64,000 nt of DNA, from assembly GCA_013399875.1 (NCBI GenBank), contig VXAZ01003272.1, positions 2,249,512 through 2,313,511 of the forward strand, read 5' to 3'. The notes beneath the pieces are model-generated. The model had not been told where the DNA came from, made no database searches, and saw only the letters and a program-made list of their open reading frames with translations. Positions 1 through 12,445 of the stretch are shown one piece after another. The position numbers and the translations under genes were made by a program. How positions within the stretch are numbered: the stretch's first letter is position 1; every line of letters begins with the position of its first letter. This DNA comes from Gymnorhina tibicen. Taxonomy: Eukaryota; Chordata; Aves; Passeriformes; Artamidae.

Positions 1-82
1 TTGGATTTGGGATTTAGTCCACGAGGAAGGTGTGGTTCTCTGGGGGTTAGTGGGGAATTTTGTGGCAATACTGATTATCTAC

Positions 83-186
83 AGGTCTTGGAGCAACGTG
101 CTCTAGTGCAAGGTGTCCCTGCCCATGGACCAGCCGATCTCTAAGGTGCTTCCAACCCAAACCGTTCCATGTTCTGTGATTCCATG
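83..186 (+). mobile_element. CR1 LINE 3'-end fragment
   Basis: The segment carries the classic avian CR1 tail in order: a 'gcttggagcaac'-like block (here cttggagcaacgtg), 'gtgcaaggtgtccctgcccatgg', and the terminal 'cttccaacccaaaccgttcc' block followed by a degenerate repeat of the attctatg type. Only about the last 100 bp are present, which is typical of 5'-truncated CR1 copies. Divergence from the usual consensus suggests an old insertion. No reverse-transcriptase coding sequence is included. Confidence 0.85.
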
Positions 187-2723
187 CCTCGTGTCCCACC
201 CCAGAGCAGCTCCCCAGAGCCCTCTCCTCTCCCTCTCCAGCAGGGTTGTCTCAGGGTTGCTCCGTGCAGGCTCCTCAGCGGCGGATGTGTTCTCTCCGGC
301 CAAACACGACCACCTGCAAGTTTGTGCTGGTGTTAGCATTTTCATCTGCCATTATTCAAATCCAGCTGGCTTTCCCTTTGAAGTCCGTTCCCTCATGTTA
401 AATGTTAACTCTAATTTCTCTTGGCCGAGGGAACAGATAGTGCATTCTTTCCTGTCTGTGTGATAATGGCCACAAGTGTGCTGGCTGCCTTCGGCCCTTC
501 CCGCCGCTCCGCATCCTTGCTCTCCTCCAGAAGGAATTTCGAGGCCCAGCTCTGCTGTAGGGAGTGGGTTTGTCCTGCAAAAAACTCTCAGCCTAGCCCT
601 GAGAACTGTCCTTGTACATCCCCTATCTCATATGGCCAAACCTCTCTTCCAAGACTGGCATGGGTTTAGCGTAGAGAAAAATTACCAAAAAATCACATTT
701 AGGGGTAAATTTTGAGCAAGCCCAGGGTGTTTTGGGTTTTTCTCAGATGCATGCAGGCTGATGTTTGGCTTTTTCCAGCTGCACTAGCATTTTTCTAAAC
801 ATATTTCAGTGCTTATCCTTGCATTAAGCACAATAGCAATAGAGGGGGGGAGACTTGTGACCATTTGAACTTGAAATCCCCAGAGAGCTTTTTATTCTAA
901 TAAAACAGCAAAATATTGGATACATGACACCCCTTACATCAAACTCTATCATATTAGGGAAACCTTAGAACTCTGGTCTGCAGTCTGGCCTGATACATTA
1001 CAATTCATCAGGGATCAGTATGAGAAATAATTACATCTATTTATTTATTCCACTGTCAGAATGTTGACACTAGTTTTTCATATTGTCTCTGTCATGAAGA
1101 ATCCTAATTAAATAACATGTCAAACGCATTGATCATACATTTATAAATTTGTTTGATATATCATGGAGGCCTTTTGTTATTAGGAGATATCACAAGATTA
1201 AAATTAAAGCTTGCCAAGCCGTCTAGCTCATTCTACACAGGACTTTTTCCTCCTAATTAACCACAGAATTTTGATGGCTTGTCATTCTGATATTGCACAA
1301 AGTAATCTCTTCCTTTTTATTTCAAGTTCAGGATGCCATTTCCCTTCGACCAAAATCTGGCCAGATATGTACAATTATATTAAGCTATGAAATGACAGGC
1401 TCCTCTTGTATTTTTTTTTCCATTTTTCTGTCCTAATTCCTCTACTTAAGAGGCGCTGTCTTATCACAAAGAAGATCAGGAAGAGCTCGCCTTCAGTTCT
1501 TGTGCTTTCTGCACAGAACAGAGCAGGAGCCTTGGCCACCCTCATTCTTTCCCCTCTTTTTGTAGCTGGGTTTGGACCCGACTCCAGTCAGGGTCCAGTT
1601 AGGTGGCCATGAGTCCATGAGCATCCTTCCAGCTCCTCCACGCTCACCCCTTTAGGAAAAGCAGATTTTTAGGAAGGTGACAGGGACCAGAAAAATCGGT
1701 GCTTAAATAGTACGGTTTCTTCCCAAACAAATACAATTTGCAAAGAATCACATTCCCCGTGCTTCCTACTTGAAAGGGTAAAAAGATGTCAATAAATAGG
1801 CATTTTTTGTCCCTTTCTGATGTGTTTTCTCCCGTTTTCTATAAGAACATAAGCTAGGAGGGTTTTACACAGATTTGGTGGCAGAACACATGCATTAAGA
1901 TTAAGTTTCTTTTTAAAATTTGCATTCTTTGCTTTGTGTGTTTCCTAAATGGGGCAAGAGGGTTTCTTAGTGTGTCTTAGTATTAAAATCTAAAGTAGCA
2001 GACCTTCATTCTAATGAGCTTTGTAAATCTGACCTAAAAAGTGTCGCCTGGAGTCTTTGAAATGAGTTTCCTACAACTTCCTCTGATCTGATTGTGTGTT
2101 TTAGGGGAGGTTAAATGGGTTAAGATTCTTAGCTGTCCTAAAGCCATTGGAGTGATTCCTTATTAATCTTTTTCACCCCCTAAGACATCATCTACAGATC
2201 TAGGCGGATTTAGTACATAAGATAACGTGGTCAGCCCTGCCATAACTATCCACACAGCTTCTGAAAGGACAAAAGGGTGACAAAAATATGCAGAAGCCCT
2301 TCCAAAGGTTCATGTTAACAATACTTCCCAGTCTTTCCCTTGCCTTTCTCCAGCCCCGGCTTGTCGCAGAAGGGAAGTTTTATCGTCACAGGATAATATC
2401 TCTGTAACTTGTGATCTAAATTACAAAGAAGTTTGTTGTGCTCCGTGTCCTATGGCAAAACTTGTGAGCATAAGATGGGGTCTTCAATGAGCCCTGTCCC
2501 TGCTGATAACCAAGGGCTCCTTGTTCCTGCAGGAAGGGGGCTCGGCGCCCGTGCCAGCGGCTCCTCCTCCCTGCCGGCTCCCAAACGGATTTTCCTCCGA
2601 GTCCCCTCTTTCCTGCTCCCTGTCCAGGCTCTTAGAGGGGCTCTGCTGGCGGAGAACTTTTCCAGAGCTTTAATTCGGGGAGAAAAACGGCCTTTTCACC
2701 AAGAAATTGGTGAGAAATTGGTG

Positions 2724-2864
2724 CCGTTCCTGAGAGTGTTCGAGGCCAGGTTGGACGGAGCTTGGAGCAGCCTGGTGTGGTGCAAGGTGTCCCTGCCTGA
2801 GGCAGGGGGGTTGGATTAGATCACCTTTAAATGTTCCTTCGAGTCCAAACTGTTCTGCGATTCT
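2724..2864 (+). mobile_element. CR1 LINE 3'-end fragment
   Basis: A run matching the CR1 3' region: 'gaggccaggttggacgg', 'gcttggagcagcctggt', 'gtgcaaggtgtccctgcc', then 'ggggggttggattagatcac' and a decayed tail ending near 'ctgttctgcgattct'. The order and spacing of these blocks are diagnostic. The copy is 5'-truncated and moderately diverged. It lies just downstream of a short GC-rich stretch (about 2505-2660) that I could not assign. Confidence 0.88.
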
Positions 2865-4450
2865 AAATAACAGGGGAAAAAGTAAAAACACAGAGATAGT
2901 TTCATTTATCTGAGTGATTGATGCTTCTGTCTTAGGCATCCTTCGACATCACAGGGCAGTTCAGGGCCTTTGCCTCTGGTGGGAAGGTCATACAGTAGCA
3001 TTGTAATACTTTTACCATAAATATGCTTTTTTTTTTTGGAAGAAAAAAATCCAGTTATCCTTTGACATGGACCATATATTTTACACGATTCTCTTTTACC
3101 CCCTTCACACGTTATATCTGCATGGCAGCAACAGCATTTTCAGTTCCACGCCCTTCTGCTTGAGCTTGTTTGTTCCTAATCATTTGCTGTGCTAGAAAAT
3201 GGGAGTGAGGTCCATGGCCAGAAGATTTTTATAGGTCTGTCCAGGGCATAACAGCATTTGGGAACCTGAGGTGTTGTACAAGCAGTGGTAATACTATTTG
3301 AGGGATCAGCTGCCATTTAATCAACGTCAGGAGGTTGTCAATTCCTTCCATGATTTATGGTTGGGAAAATACAGAATGATTTGTAAAATAACAAGGAGCA
3401 GTACCCCCTCCCCCCCCGAATGGGGTGTTTTGAAAGCACTGCAAACTGAAACACAAAATTATTCTGGAAGAATTTTCTCAGGATTTTGAAGTGCTTGCCT
3501 TAGCACTGAACTCCCTGTTGACATAAGTGTTCCTTAGTCCTCTGCAGGTGCTACTGTAGTGTCACAGAGCTCTCAGGAGCCCATTACAGTCTTTTGGCCT
3601 GGAAAAAAAAACCAGAAGAAAAAACACTTTAAAATCGTGAGTGGCTTCTTCAAAGCTGGAGCGCCCTGATAAGGAGCCCAAGTGTGTGGTTTTCCATGTG
3701 TTTTAACGCTCTCTGGGTGTAAGACACAGCCCGTGGGGCCAGTGGTGCCCACAGGCTCCATCCCACGGGGTCATCGCTCTGCCCCCACATCCAGAATGTC
3801 CTTAAGTGTCTGCTTAACTTCTTCCAGGCTGAGGACAGCGTTTAAGCAGTTCTTAAATCGGGTATTGTGTACCTAAAGCAGGGAGGTGGGATGCTACAGG
3901 ACCTTTTCCAGCTCATCCACAAACTCACCTGGGCCCCTGGAAGTGGCATTCAGACTCTCCACGCCAGTTTTCCTGTCTCTAAAAGGAGCCTCAGGATTTT
4001 ATTTTCTTCCTGTGCTGCAGATTTTGTAGGTCTTTATAAAATGGATTCAGGTCACCAGGCCTTCAGCAACTTGTAAGTGCATGTGCCCATATTTAGCTGG
4101 ATCTGGGAGGGACAGCAGGGGCAGGAGCTCTTCTCCAGGGAGATAGAGCTGTCACTCTTCCTCTTCAACGATATTCAAACCAGAAATTATTAAATTACAC
4201 ATGTGTTTGGAGAGCTGTTTGACCCGTTGATGGCAGAGGATGAACAGCTCCCCCTTTTCCAGCAGCTGCGCAGCAAAAGCCGTGGCTGGTGGTGAGCTGT
4301 GCCCAGTAAAGACACCTGCCTCCACAATTCTCCTCCTGCTCCTTCTGACACCAGCATGCCAGGTAGTTTTGTCTGCATGGAGATCAGCTTTGGAGTCTAC
4401 AGAGATGTTCCAAGTAGAATCTGGGAGAGCTCAGGAATGTGTGCTTTATT

Positions 4451-4469
4451 AAAAAAAAAAAAAAAAAAA
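4451..4469 (+). repeat. Poly(A) run, 19 A
   Basis: An uninterrupted run of 19 A. No target-site duplication, adjacent gene-like sequence or retropseudogene was recognised upstream, so it is listed only as a homopolymer. Confidence 0.9.
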
Positions 4470-5175
4470 CACCCTGGAGGCAGTTTAGGTATTTAGCTCC
4501 TGAAGCGTTTTTTGTATCTCTTAATTACTTATAATCTGACTTTTCTTTCTAATTGAGGCTCCCAGCATCTGCCTAGCTACCAATACTCTTAACTACTAAT
4601 TTACGTTGCAGTTGGCACCTGACCTTACATGACACGTGTAAGACTCTTAGACAGATAATCCTGGCTTCTTCTTGAGACTTATGTCGCCATGGAGGGGTCA
4701 GTGGTGTGAGACAGCACAGCTTGAGGTGCAAAGTGCCACAGCAGCTCACACACTTTACCTTGCTGAGTCTGGGAATCCCTTAACAGGCTGATCCGGGCTT
4801 TTGCACAGCCAGCCCTCCTGCTTTTGTCCCGGGCAGGCATTTTTCTGCCTGTCACTTCCAGGCCTTAAAGCAGCATGTCTGTGTTGGTTAATTTGCAGAC
4901 ATCAGTAGACACATTTCACACTGAATTCCACCCTGTGGGGCCGTGTCTAATTGGACAAATTTGAGCAGCAGGCAGGAAAGCCACCGCAGCATGGAGCAGT
5001 GATATATGGGCACAGGGAAAAGGGCTGGGATCTTAAAGTCACAGCTCCTCTGCTCGCCTGCCTGGCTCCCAAATTTGGAGCGGGATGGCTCTGAAGAGTG
5101 AGGTTTAACATCCTGCACCACCGCCTTGGTGCTCCAGGGTTTTCCAGAGTGGCTCTCTGTGCATTCGTTCAGCTC

Positions 5176-5345
5176 TGAATCCCAGAATCCCTGAGGCTGG
5201 AAAAGCCCTCCAGGATTTTTGAATCCAGCCCGTGACTGGCCATCACTTGGGCCAGCACCGAGTGCCACGTCCGGCCATTCCTCGGACACCTCCGGGCATG
5301 GGAGCTCCACCACCTTCCGAAGCCTGAGCACCCTTTCCATGAGGA
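5176..5345 (-). mobile_element. CR1 LINE 3'-end fragment, minus strand
   Basis: Reading + strand, the segment begins with 'cagaatccctgaggctggaa' followed by 'ccctccaggatttttgaatc', a decayed form of the CR1 reverse-complement start. It continues through a 'cacctccgggcatgggagctc' type block to 'accctttccatgaggaaagc'. This is the older CR1 subfamily pattern (gaggctggaaaagacctcca / acctccagggatggtgactc). It differs from the copies at 22115 and 50424, which share a younger-looking pattern. Confidence 0.75.
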
Positions 5346-7710
5346 AAGCTCCGTGAGGGAGCAGGAAAAGTGCCTGCACCTTTGGAATGGGACAGGGACA
5401 CAGGAACGGTCCGCAGGAAGCCCCTGAAATTAAAGCCTTGTTCATTTTCAGACTGCACAGCTGCCATCCACATCAGGGGTTTTTTGGGGGAATTTCCTGC
5501 AGTATTGCAGCACCAAGGTGGAGTGGGGAGGCTGTTATTAGCAGAGAGAAAAGGGGAAAAAAGAATTTCAGAACCTTGGCAATAAAAGGGAGTTGAAGGG
5601 TTGTTTCTGGTCATAGATATTTCTTTCCTATTTTATGTTGCTTAAGCATAATAAATGTCAGATGGCTGGAGTAGCATGTTTTATTAAAATAAGTGGATTT
5701 GGAGGTCAGGAGAACTCTGTGTTGGTAGCCCTGTGCACAGGATGGCTTTGTCTGGGTGAGGGACAAGTGGAGGGGTCCGTCCCAGTGTGCAGGGACCAGT
5801 TTTAGAGGGAGAAATAGCCTGAAATCCTGTTTCTGTGTAATTTCTTTGGGTTTTGGTGTCTCTGCTCAGCCAACAAACCGAAGTGCCATCTAATGACAAC
5901 TGTGAAAAACCTTTTGGAATGTAAAACTGAAGAATATTACGTGACCCCAGTATAATTGTTCCTTAGAATATATTTATATTAGTGACATTTTGATCTGTCA
6001 GAGGTTCCCCACTTGGATTTTGCTTTTTTAAACATCTCTGAGAAACATTGCTCCATGTGCTGATTTTTCACAGATAATGGTAGGTCTGAAAAAGATCTTA
6101 TTAAGCACAAAAGCCAAGTGTTGAAAGACTTCCCAGAGGATGGCTTTGGTGACAAGTCCTTATATTTTGCATCAGTCAGACTGAAAATATCTGCCTGACT
6201 CGAGCGTGCAGAGAACTCGCTGGGTGCAGCTGCTCCAGAGAGAAGGGGAAAAAAAAGAAGTGGCTTGGTGGCTTTCAAAGCATCTGGCCAGAGTTTTATG
6301 CTTTTACTACACTCCACTGATGCTCAGGGGTTTAAAGAAATAGATGCCTTTTGGCTCTTCCTGTGAGTGGAGTGAGTTGCCACAGCCAGCAGAGTCGAGC
6401 CGTGTCTCTCACTGCCCTAAAATGCCAAATTATGGGGATGTCATGAAAAGGTCTCTGCCAAATGGCACGGAAGTGATGGCTTCAACAGATAGTAATTATT
6501 GCTTTTTCTCTGTGATGGATGTCTGTTTATATTTAATGTAGTCACTAGATGAAAATGGAGGTCTTTGGTTAATCAGATATGGGTTTAGAAACCAAAATTA
6601 AGTCATTCATGTGGATACGGTTGAATTTCCTCACTTCCTTGTGACCTGTTCCTTCAATCCTGTAGCTTAGATCTGAGGGTTTGCTTTACTTAACTTTCCC
6701 CAAATTGAAATAAAAAGCAGCTTACTTTAACATATATCATGGGAACGCTGTGGATTTTTCCCCCTCCGGGCTACTCAAAACAAGCCCCAGGCCCAGCAGT
6801 CCTTGAAAACTTGTGTGAAGCTGGAAGTGCAAGATTTAATGCCTTGTAACTTTACTCTGTCTCCACAATAAATTATTTATGCAGAACGTGTCAAAAAGGC
6901 AGATGTGGCAGAGCAGCAGAAGTTGCTGCCGGGGTGGGTGAAGGCAGGGGAGGTGGTGCTGCTGCCCAGGAGGGTGGCAGAGATGCCAGCTGGGATTCAG
7001 GCTCTCCTCTCTGGTCACGTTCCTGCGTTTCCTATGGGAACGCTGCTGCTTCCCGTGACGGCTGATGGGAGTCTCCAGTGGAAGCTCAATCCCTCGGGAG
7101 TACCAGAACACCTATAAATACTAGAATGGCTTTAAAAACATGTGAAGTGTTAGACCAACAGCAACCAGGGTACGAACAAGAAGGTCAGGAAAAACAAGGA
7201 TCATAAATATTTAAGGAGCAGTTTTCACGCTGATGGGGAAGGGAGGGTCCTGCCGAGCATCCCTGGATCCTGACTCCATCAGCCACTTAGAAGCCATCCA
7301 ACAGGAGTGACAGGACTTCTTCTGCCCTCCCCATCCCCTTTTCCTCCTTCTGTGCAGCGGGAAGTTCATCTCCCATCCCAGCAGGATAACTGGTGAGGGT
7401 CCCAGCCCCGTGCAAGCCCCACTCGAGCCGTGTGCGTCCCTCAGCAGCAGCACGAGTCGCTTGCACAGAGCCTTGTAAATATGAATCGTTGCTCAAGTGC
7501 CAAAATTATAATTAAAAAGGTTTTGTCTTTTGGCTTTTGTCTACATACTTTCCTAATATTGTCACTTGGCAGGGCCGGGGTGTCTCTCGCAGTGTAATTG
7601 CCGCAGAACATTTCCTTGAAAGAGCAGCACCACCCCGCCTCCTCCTCACACTTGCATGTGGAAAGCACCAACTGTTTTATAGGCATTAGTGAGTTATGCT
7701 CTGCAGTGCA

Positions 7711-7850
7711 AGGAGGTATTAACTGTCTGTGCAGCTGAGACAGCTGCGGAACAGCTTCGGAGATGGAGTGACCTGCCCGAGGCTGCGCTTCGGAAGCCGT
7801 GGCAGAGGCGGGAGCTGCGGTCGTGCCTCTTCCAGAGAGCGAACACGGAG
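7711..7850 (-). mobile_element. MIR-type SINE, antisense, unusually GC/CpG-rich
   Basis: The reverse-complement MIR core is recognisable. A 'gaggaaactgaggc'-like block is represented by cagctgcggaacagcttcgg, then 'gagtgacctgcccgaggc' (core: aagtgacttgcccaaggtc) and 'gtggcagaggcgggagctgc' (core: gtggcagagccgggatt). The match is clear in order and spacing, though the copy is diverged. The retained CpGs are unusual for an ancient SINE, in which CpG normally decays. Confidence 0.6.
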
Positions 7851-9171
7851 CCTTTGACAGGACAGTCTGTCTGGGAGCGTTGGTTCTCTTCTCTTCCCCC
7901 CGCAGGGGTCTGTGCCCAGGAAAGGACCCGTCTGGCCGCAGAGCAGCGATGCCAGGGGCTGCGTGGCCACGCTGAGCCGTGCCCGTGCGGCACCACCGCT
8001 CCGGCTCCATCCGTGCTGCCTCTCCGCCTGCTGTCCAGGGGGAGGCTGGGCTTGCGGGGATGCCAGGCCTTCTTCTCTCCTCAGGCATTTCTCAAGCACC
8101 TAGGTATTTAAAAAGCCAAAGGGCTCTCGTCCACCCCATTAAAGAGTGCCAGGTAATCCCTTTATGTAGTTAGGGGCATTTCCCTGCCAGCGCATCAGCA
8201 CCTGCACGAGGATGAGGAGTACAGGTGCCTCCCTGTCACGGGCTGAGTGGCAAGGAATCCCTTGGGATTCATTTTTTAAAAGAGCAGTTGTGGTAATATT
8301 AGAATAAGTAAATAAACAGAACAGATCTTTAAAATCAGTTGCAGAATATGCTTTCTATTTTTGGTCAAAACTTTGAAGATCTGGAAACAGTCCAACTGTT
8401 TCGAAATGAAACCTTAAATTAAATCGATGGCTTGGAGGGGTTGTTTAATTTTTTTTTAATCTTAAGTACCAAGAAAATTAATCTTCCAGACAGGGGTTAC
8501 GTTTGAGGGAAGAGCAGTGCACGGGCAATTAGGACTTTTTCCCCCTTCAGAGTGGTGAAGCAAAGTTTGGGGTAGTGCAGGCTCAGGTCTTCAGCTGGGC
8601 TAAATTAGCCCAGCTCTGCTCAGGCTCCAGCTGTAGGCACATATTACTGCTCCATTGCAGCAGATCTCATTTATGACATGTTTTTAAAGCAGATCTGTGA
8701 AATGATCCAGCTTTAAAAAAATAACACTAATAAGGGTGTAGTTACATGAGCATCTTATCCCGCAGCAAAGCCAGTTTAAGAGGCTCCCAGCCCTTCCCTG
8801 ACCCTGCCTTCTCCTTCCAACCCCACACTTCATTTCCCCTCAGCTTTGCTGCTGCAACTTTTTGGTGTTTGTGGGTTTGGGTCGGGTTTTTTTTCGTGTT
8901 TCCTGCATTGTTTCAGTGATCAAGTAGGAAGGAGATGGAGCACGTGGTGGGATGCAGCAGAGGGAAGGCCGTGAGGGACAAGGGGAAGGGCTGGGAAGGA
9001 TGCAGCAGAGGCAATTTTTCAGATGGACTCTGGTGCCAGAATGAGTGTCCCTGCAGCTGCCACTAAATCCAAGTGACCTTGGGGGCTTTGTTTGAAGAGC
9101 CAGGCAGGTGAGCAGCTGGGTCAGCACTGCTGGCATTGCCTGGGGCATGGCTGGGAGCTCACACCCCACCA

Positions 9172-9297
9172 GAAACACAGAATGGTTTGGGTGGAAGGGA
9201 CCTTTAAAGGCTCCTGCAGTGACCAGGCTGCTCAGAGCCGCATCCAGGCTGACATTCCCAGGGATGGGGCACCTTCCACCTCCTTGGGCAACCTGTG
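9172..9297 (-). mobile_element. CR1 LINE 3'-end fragment, minus strand
   Basis: Starts with 'cacagaatggtttgggtgg' and 'aagggacctttaaaggctcc', continues through 'gctgctcagagccgcatcca', 'gacattcccagggatggggc' and 'accttccacctccttgggca', and ends near 'acctgtg'. This is the reverse complement of the CR1 3' region. Shortened and moderately diverged. Confidence 0.88.
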
Positions 9298-11091
9298 ATG
9301 TTGGCTGAGCCTTTGGCTCCTGGAGGCAGCTGGAGCACAGTTACAGTCAGTTCCTGGACCTCTGCTGAGCTGGGGCCGCAGCTATGAGTTATTAAGTGAA
9401 TCACACTGATTTTTTGTTCTCCACAGCAGTTTCCTTTCCCCAGAGCAGCACTGGTGTTAGTGCTGGAATAGAGGAGAACGAGTGCAGATTTCAAGGAATC
9501 TCGGAATACTTCACTCTACCAGGAAATCCAGCCTGCCCAGACTCTGCACTAGGCAGCAATGAGATCAAATGCTTTCCTAACCTATTTACTTTAAATGTAT
9601 CTTGAATATTAGCAACGATGGGGTAAACAGACATCTCTTTGAAAAGCGTGGTGCCTGGTGAGTGTCTGACACAGTATTTAATGAGTGCAGGAAGGGTTTT
9701 TATCCAACTGCCTCGGTACGTGGAATGTGTTTTCCCCTTGTTTTGACTGGATGGGTCTTGTGGCTGATCTGTTTAAAAGCACTGAAGTGAGCAGTTGCAG
9801 CAGCAACACAGCGTGGTGGTATCTTGGACCTGCACGTGGTGCAGATGAGGTGGGAACAGGGAACTTCCTTCATCTGTGGTGTGGTTATCAGTGTTCCCGA
9901 ATCCTGCTGCCGATAGCGTTCCACAGCCTTTCCAGAGGAGCTGAAAAACATGAGGACGTGTAATGACACCTCTGGGGTGGCAATTTGGCCTTTGGTGGGG
10001 AGCTCCTGTCCCTTGGAGTCCCCCAGCACGGTGTTGGCAGCAATGCCCATCATGGCTTTGCTTGTCTGCTGCTCCCTGGGAGCAAGATCTATTGCTCACT
10101 CCTCTTATTCCTTTATACATTGCACAGAGTGGAAACCAAAATCAGATATAAGCAGAGTCCATCAATCATTACTAACCCAGGAGATAGACTGAGACAGTAA
10201 ATCTTCCTTTTGTCTTCTTCTTTCTGGTCTTTACACACAGCAGTGCAGCAAGTAGGAGCACAAGAAGAATTAAGTTGTTTGGGTGCGCACCAGGGTGGGT
10301 ACTGGAATGGTCTGGATAAAACCAAAGGGGCTGTGAGGTGAAGTTGTAGCAGTTCTGGTTTAGCTGAATCAGGAATAAAGTGCTTAACCACAGCTCCAGG
10401 TGGAGGCAATGCCCTGAATATCCCCTAAGTACGGATTGGGACCAGTGGCTTTGCCATTTGGGTTTCTTTTAGTAATCATTTTTTGCAGCAGCACCAGTGA
10501 GATCAGGGTGGTAAGAGGGGTTTGTTTGCGTTGGATGTTTGTGTGATTTCTTTTTTGATTAACCTTTTGTGTACTACAGCTGTTCACTGCAATCCAGAGG
10601 GGGTTTATGAGTTGGGAATTTATGATAAAGTGCTCTAACACGAGGAATTTGAGCTGGATTAAGCTGGGTGGGCATAGGTTATTGCAGCAGCGTTCACCGG
10701 CTTTCCTTCTTCCTGCAGTTCTGTGGATCCCAGTTATGTGATCATAAAATTCGTATTAGAACATTAGCAAATGCAAATGTGCAGCCACATTCTCAGCATT
10801 TACCCTAATTTTAATCCTTTGGATAAAGTGCTTTGTTTTTATCAATTCACAGGCATGGAAGTGACAAGCCGGTTTATAACTATCAGTGATACAGAGCAGC
10901 AGCTCGAAAAAAGTCATGGGATTTTGGAATCAGCACTGAGAAACTTTTCCATAAATGCCAGGAATAACATTATATTTGAATATTTAACCCTTACCCAGGC
11001 AATTGGAGGACTGGAAACCATATGTGCTTTTCATAATGGGAGCCAAGATGACCCTACATAAAGATAAATATAACTACATGAAAGCACTCAG

Positions 11092-11248
11092 GAAGGATGG
11101 TGTTGTGGTTAAGAGCTGGGCAAGGACTGGGGAGCTCCAAGGTCTAATCCCAGCTCAGCCACAGGCTTCTTGGGTGATCCTGGGCATGTAACTGAATCCC
11201 TGCATATTTCAGTTTTTCCATTTGTGAACGAGAGATAATAACACTGCC
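11092..11248 (+). mobile_element. MIR SINE, nearly full 5'-to-core length
   Basis: A clear MIR match on the + strand. In order: 'tggtgttgtggttaagagc' (5' tRNA-like part), a degenerate 'ggggagctccaaggtctaat', 'cccagctcagccaca' (cccagctctgccac), 'cttgggtgatcctgggcatg' (gtgaccttgggcaagt), 'aactgaatccctgcatattt' (ttaacctctctgtgcc), 'cagtttttccatttgtgaac' (cagtttcctcatctgt) and 'gagataataacactgcc' (ggataataatacc). MIRs spread in early amniotes or before, so this copy is old; its preservation over about 155 bp is notable for a bird. Confidence 0.85.
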
Positions 11249-12269
11249 CCGAGCCGTGCCGGGAGGGGAAGCGCCGCGTGGGAGGTGTGGGCTTGGAGAT
11301 GGTGCTGGTGACCACCAGGAAAAGTCTGGCCAGGTGCTCTGCTGAGGAGTACGTGCTACTCCACTGCCAGTGGGATTCACAGTTTCACTTCTCCGAAGGC
11401 TGGATGAATAAACTCCTGCCATAATTAGCCTGTCAAACCAGGGAAGCACACCTGAACTCTGGGAAGTCACATCCTTGGCAAAGGTTCCTTGTTTGAACAT
11501 AATTTAAATTCAAAAGCAGTGAGGGGGAAAAATGAGGAAAGGAAAGGGAAACCTGCAGTAGATGAGCCCATCTGGTTTTGTTTGAGTGCTACCTAAGTGA
11601 GTTGTGTTTATTGGTTATAGACTGGTGTTTGCTTTATACGCTCGCAGGCCAGGTAGCTCTTGTCCTGCTCGTGACTTGGCACCCACTTCTGCCCTTCTGA
11701 GAGGCTGCTCAGGAGGTACAAATCCTGGTCCTGTTCTCAAAAAAGCTGGGATCTTTCAAAGTAACCATCAAGAAGGAGACTGAATTGGCCGCTGAGAATT
11801 CCCACTTGCAGCCTGTGTCTCCTATGGGATTGTCATTCCACCACCGTAGGAGCCAAGGCGATGGGCTGGCAGCACATGAGAGGCAGCCTGTGCAGCTGCT
11901 GGCATGAGGAGGGGTCCGGTTGGTGAGAAAAGGTCTGGAAGGAGCAGTCCCTGCTCTGGGAAGCAGGTAAAATCCTGTAAAACCCCCTGGATGCCGAGCA
12001 GCCGGCGCTGGGGCGCATGAGGTGCGGGGGAGCGTGATCACCCATTGTTTGGAAGGAAGAGTTTTGATGTAATTATACCCTTCAGCCATTGCCACACTTT
12101 CCTCCCTTTCATCTCCAGGCAGGTCCACACGTTCAGATGTGAAGCTGGAAATGAAACACATCTGGCTATCCCAAAATGACAACAGACTTTTATTTGCTAT
12201 TTTTGGTATACAACAAAAGCTTTGTATCTCGCTAATTGAACATGTGGGCTCTCCCTTGCTTTCTTCCCC

Positions 12270-12445
12270 CTGCTGAACTCCACTTTTCCATGTGTCATCG
12301 TACGATTCCAACATTTGATCTGTCGAGTCCATCTTGGCCATGTGTTTGTTGTAATCTGCTACACATGTAGGCTTGTTTTCGTGTGCGTCCTGACCTCCAG
12401 TGAGAGCTGCAGTTGTTTCCATCACGGGTAGTGTTGAGGAGTTAC
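12270..12445 (-). pseudogene. piggyBac-like transposase remnant (DDE region)
   Basis: On the minus strand an open stretch encodes STLPVMETT, then ENKPTCVADYNKHM and KMDSTDQMLESY. This matches the conserved block of piggyBac-family (PGBD-type) transposases in which a 'KP.cV.DYN..MggVD.sDQml..Y' segment follows a 'STlH...' strand and carries the last catalytic aspartate region. The D-Y-N, M-D and D-Q-M-L elements are present; the usual 'GGVD' is changed to AKMD. Beyond the terminal Y the family pattern is lost in this frame. A one-base frame change could continue it weakly, as an Arg-Tyr-Lys-Ala-Phe stretch resembling the 'NafilY' helix, which suggests a frameshifted fossil. The surrounding open frame (11709-12512) is mostly unrelated. 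No terminal repeats or TTAA ends were identified. Confidence 0.55.

Noticed and set aside
4351..4380. A short SMPGS-encoding stretch resembling the BCAS3 exon that should precede 31209
   Set aside because: The match stops after five residues and no suitable splice sites or frame support it.
7441..8088. A 215-codon minus-strand frame
   Set aside because: It overlaps a MIR-like repeat and several other long frames in both directions; composition explains it.
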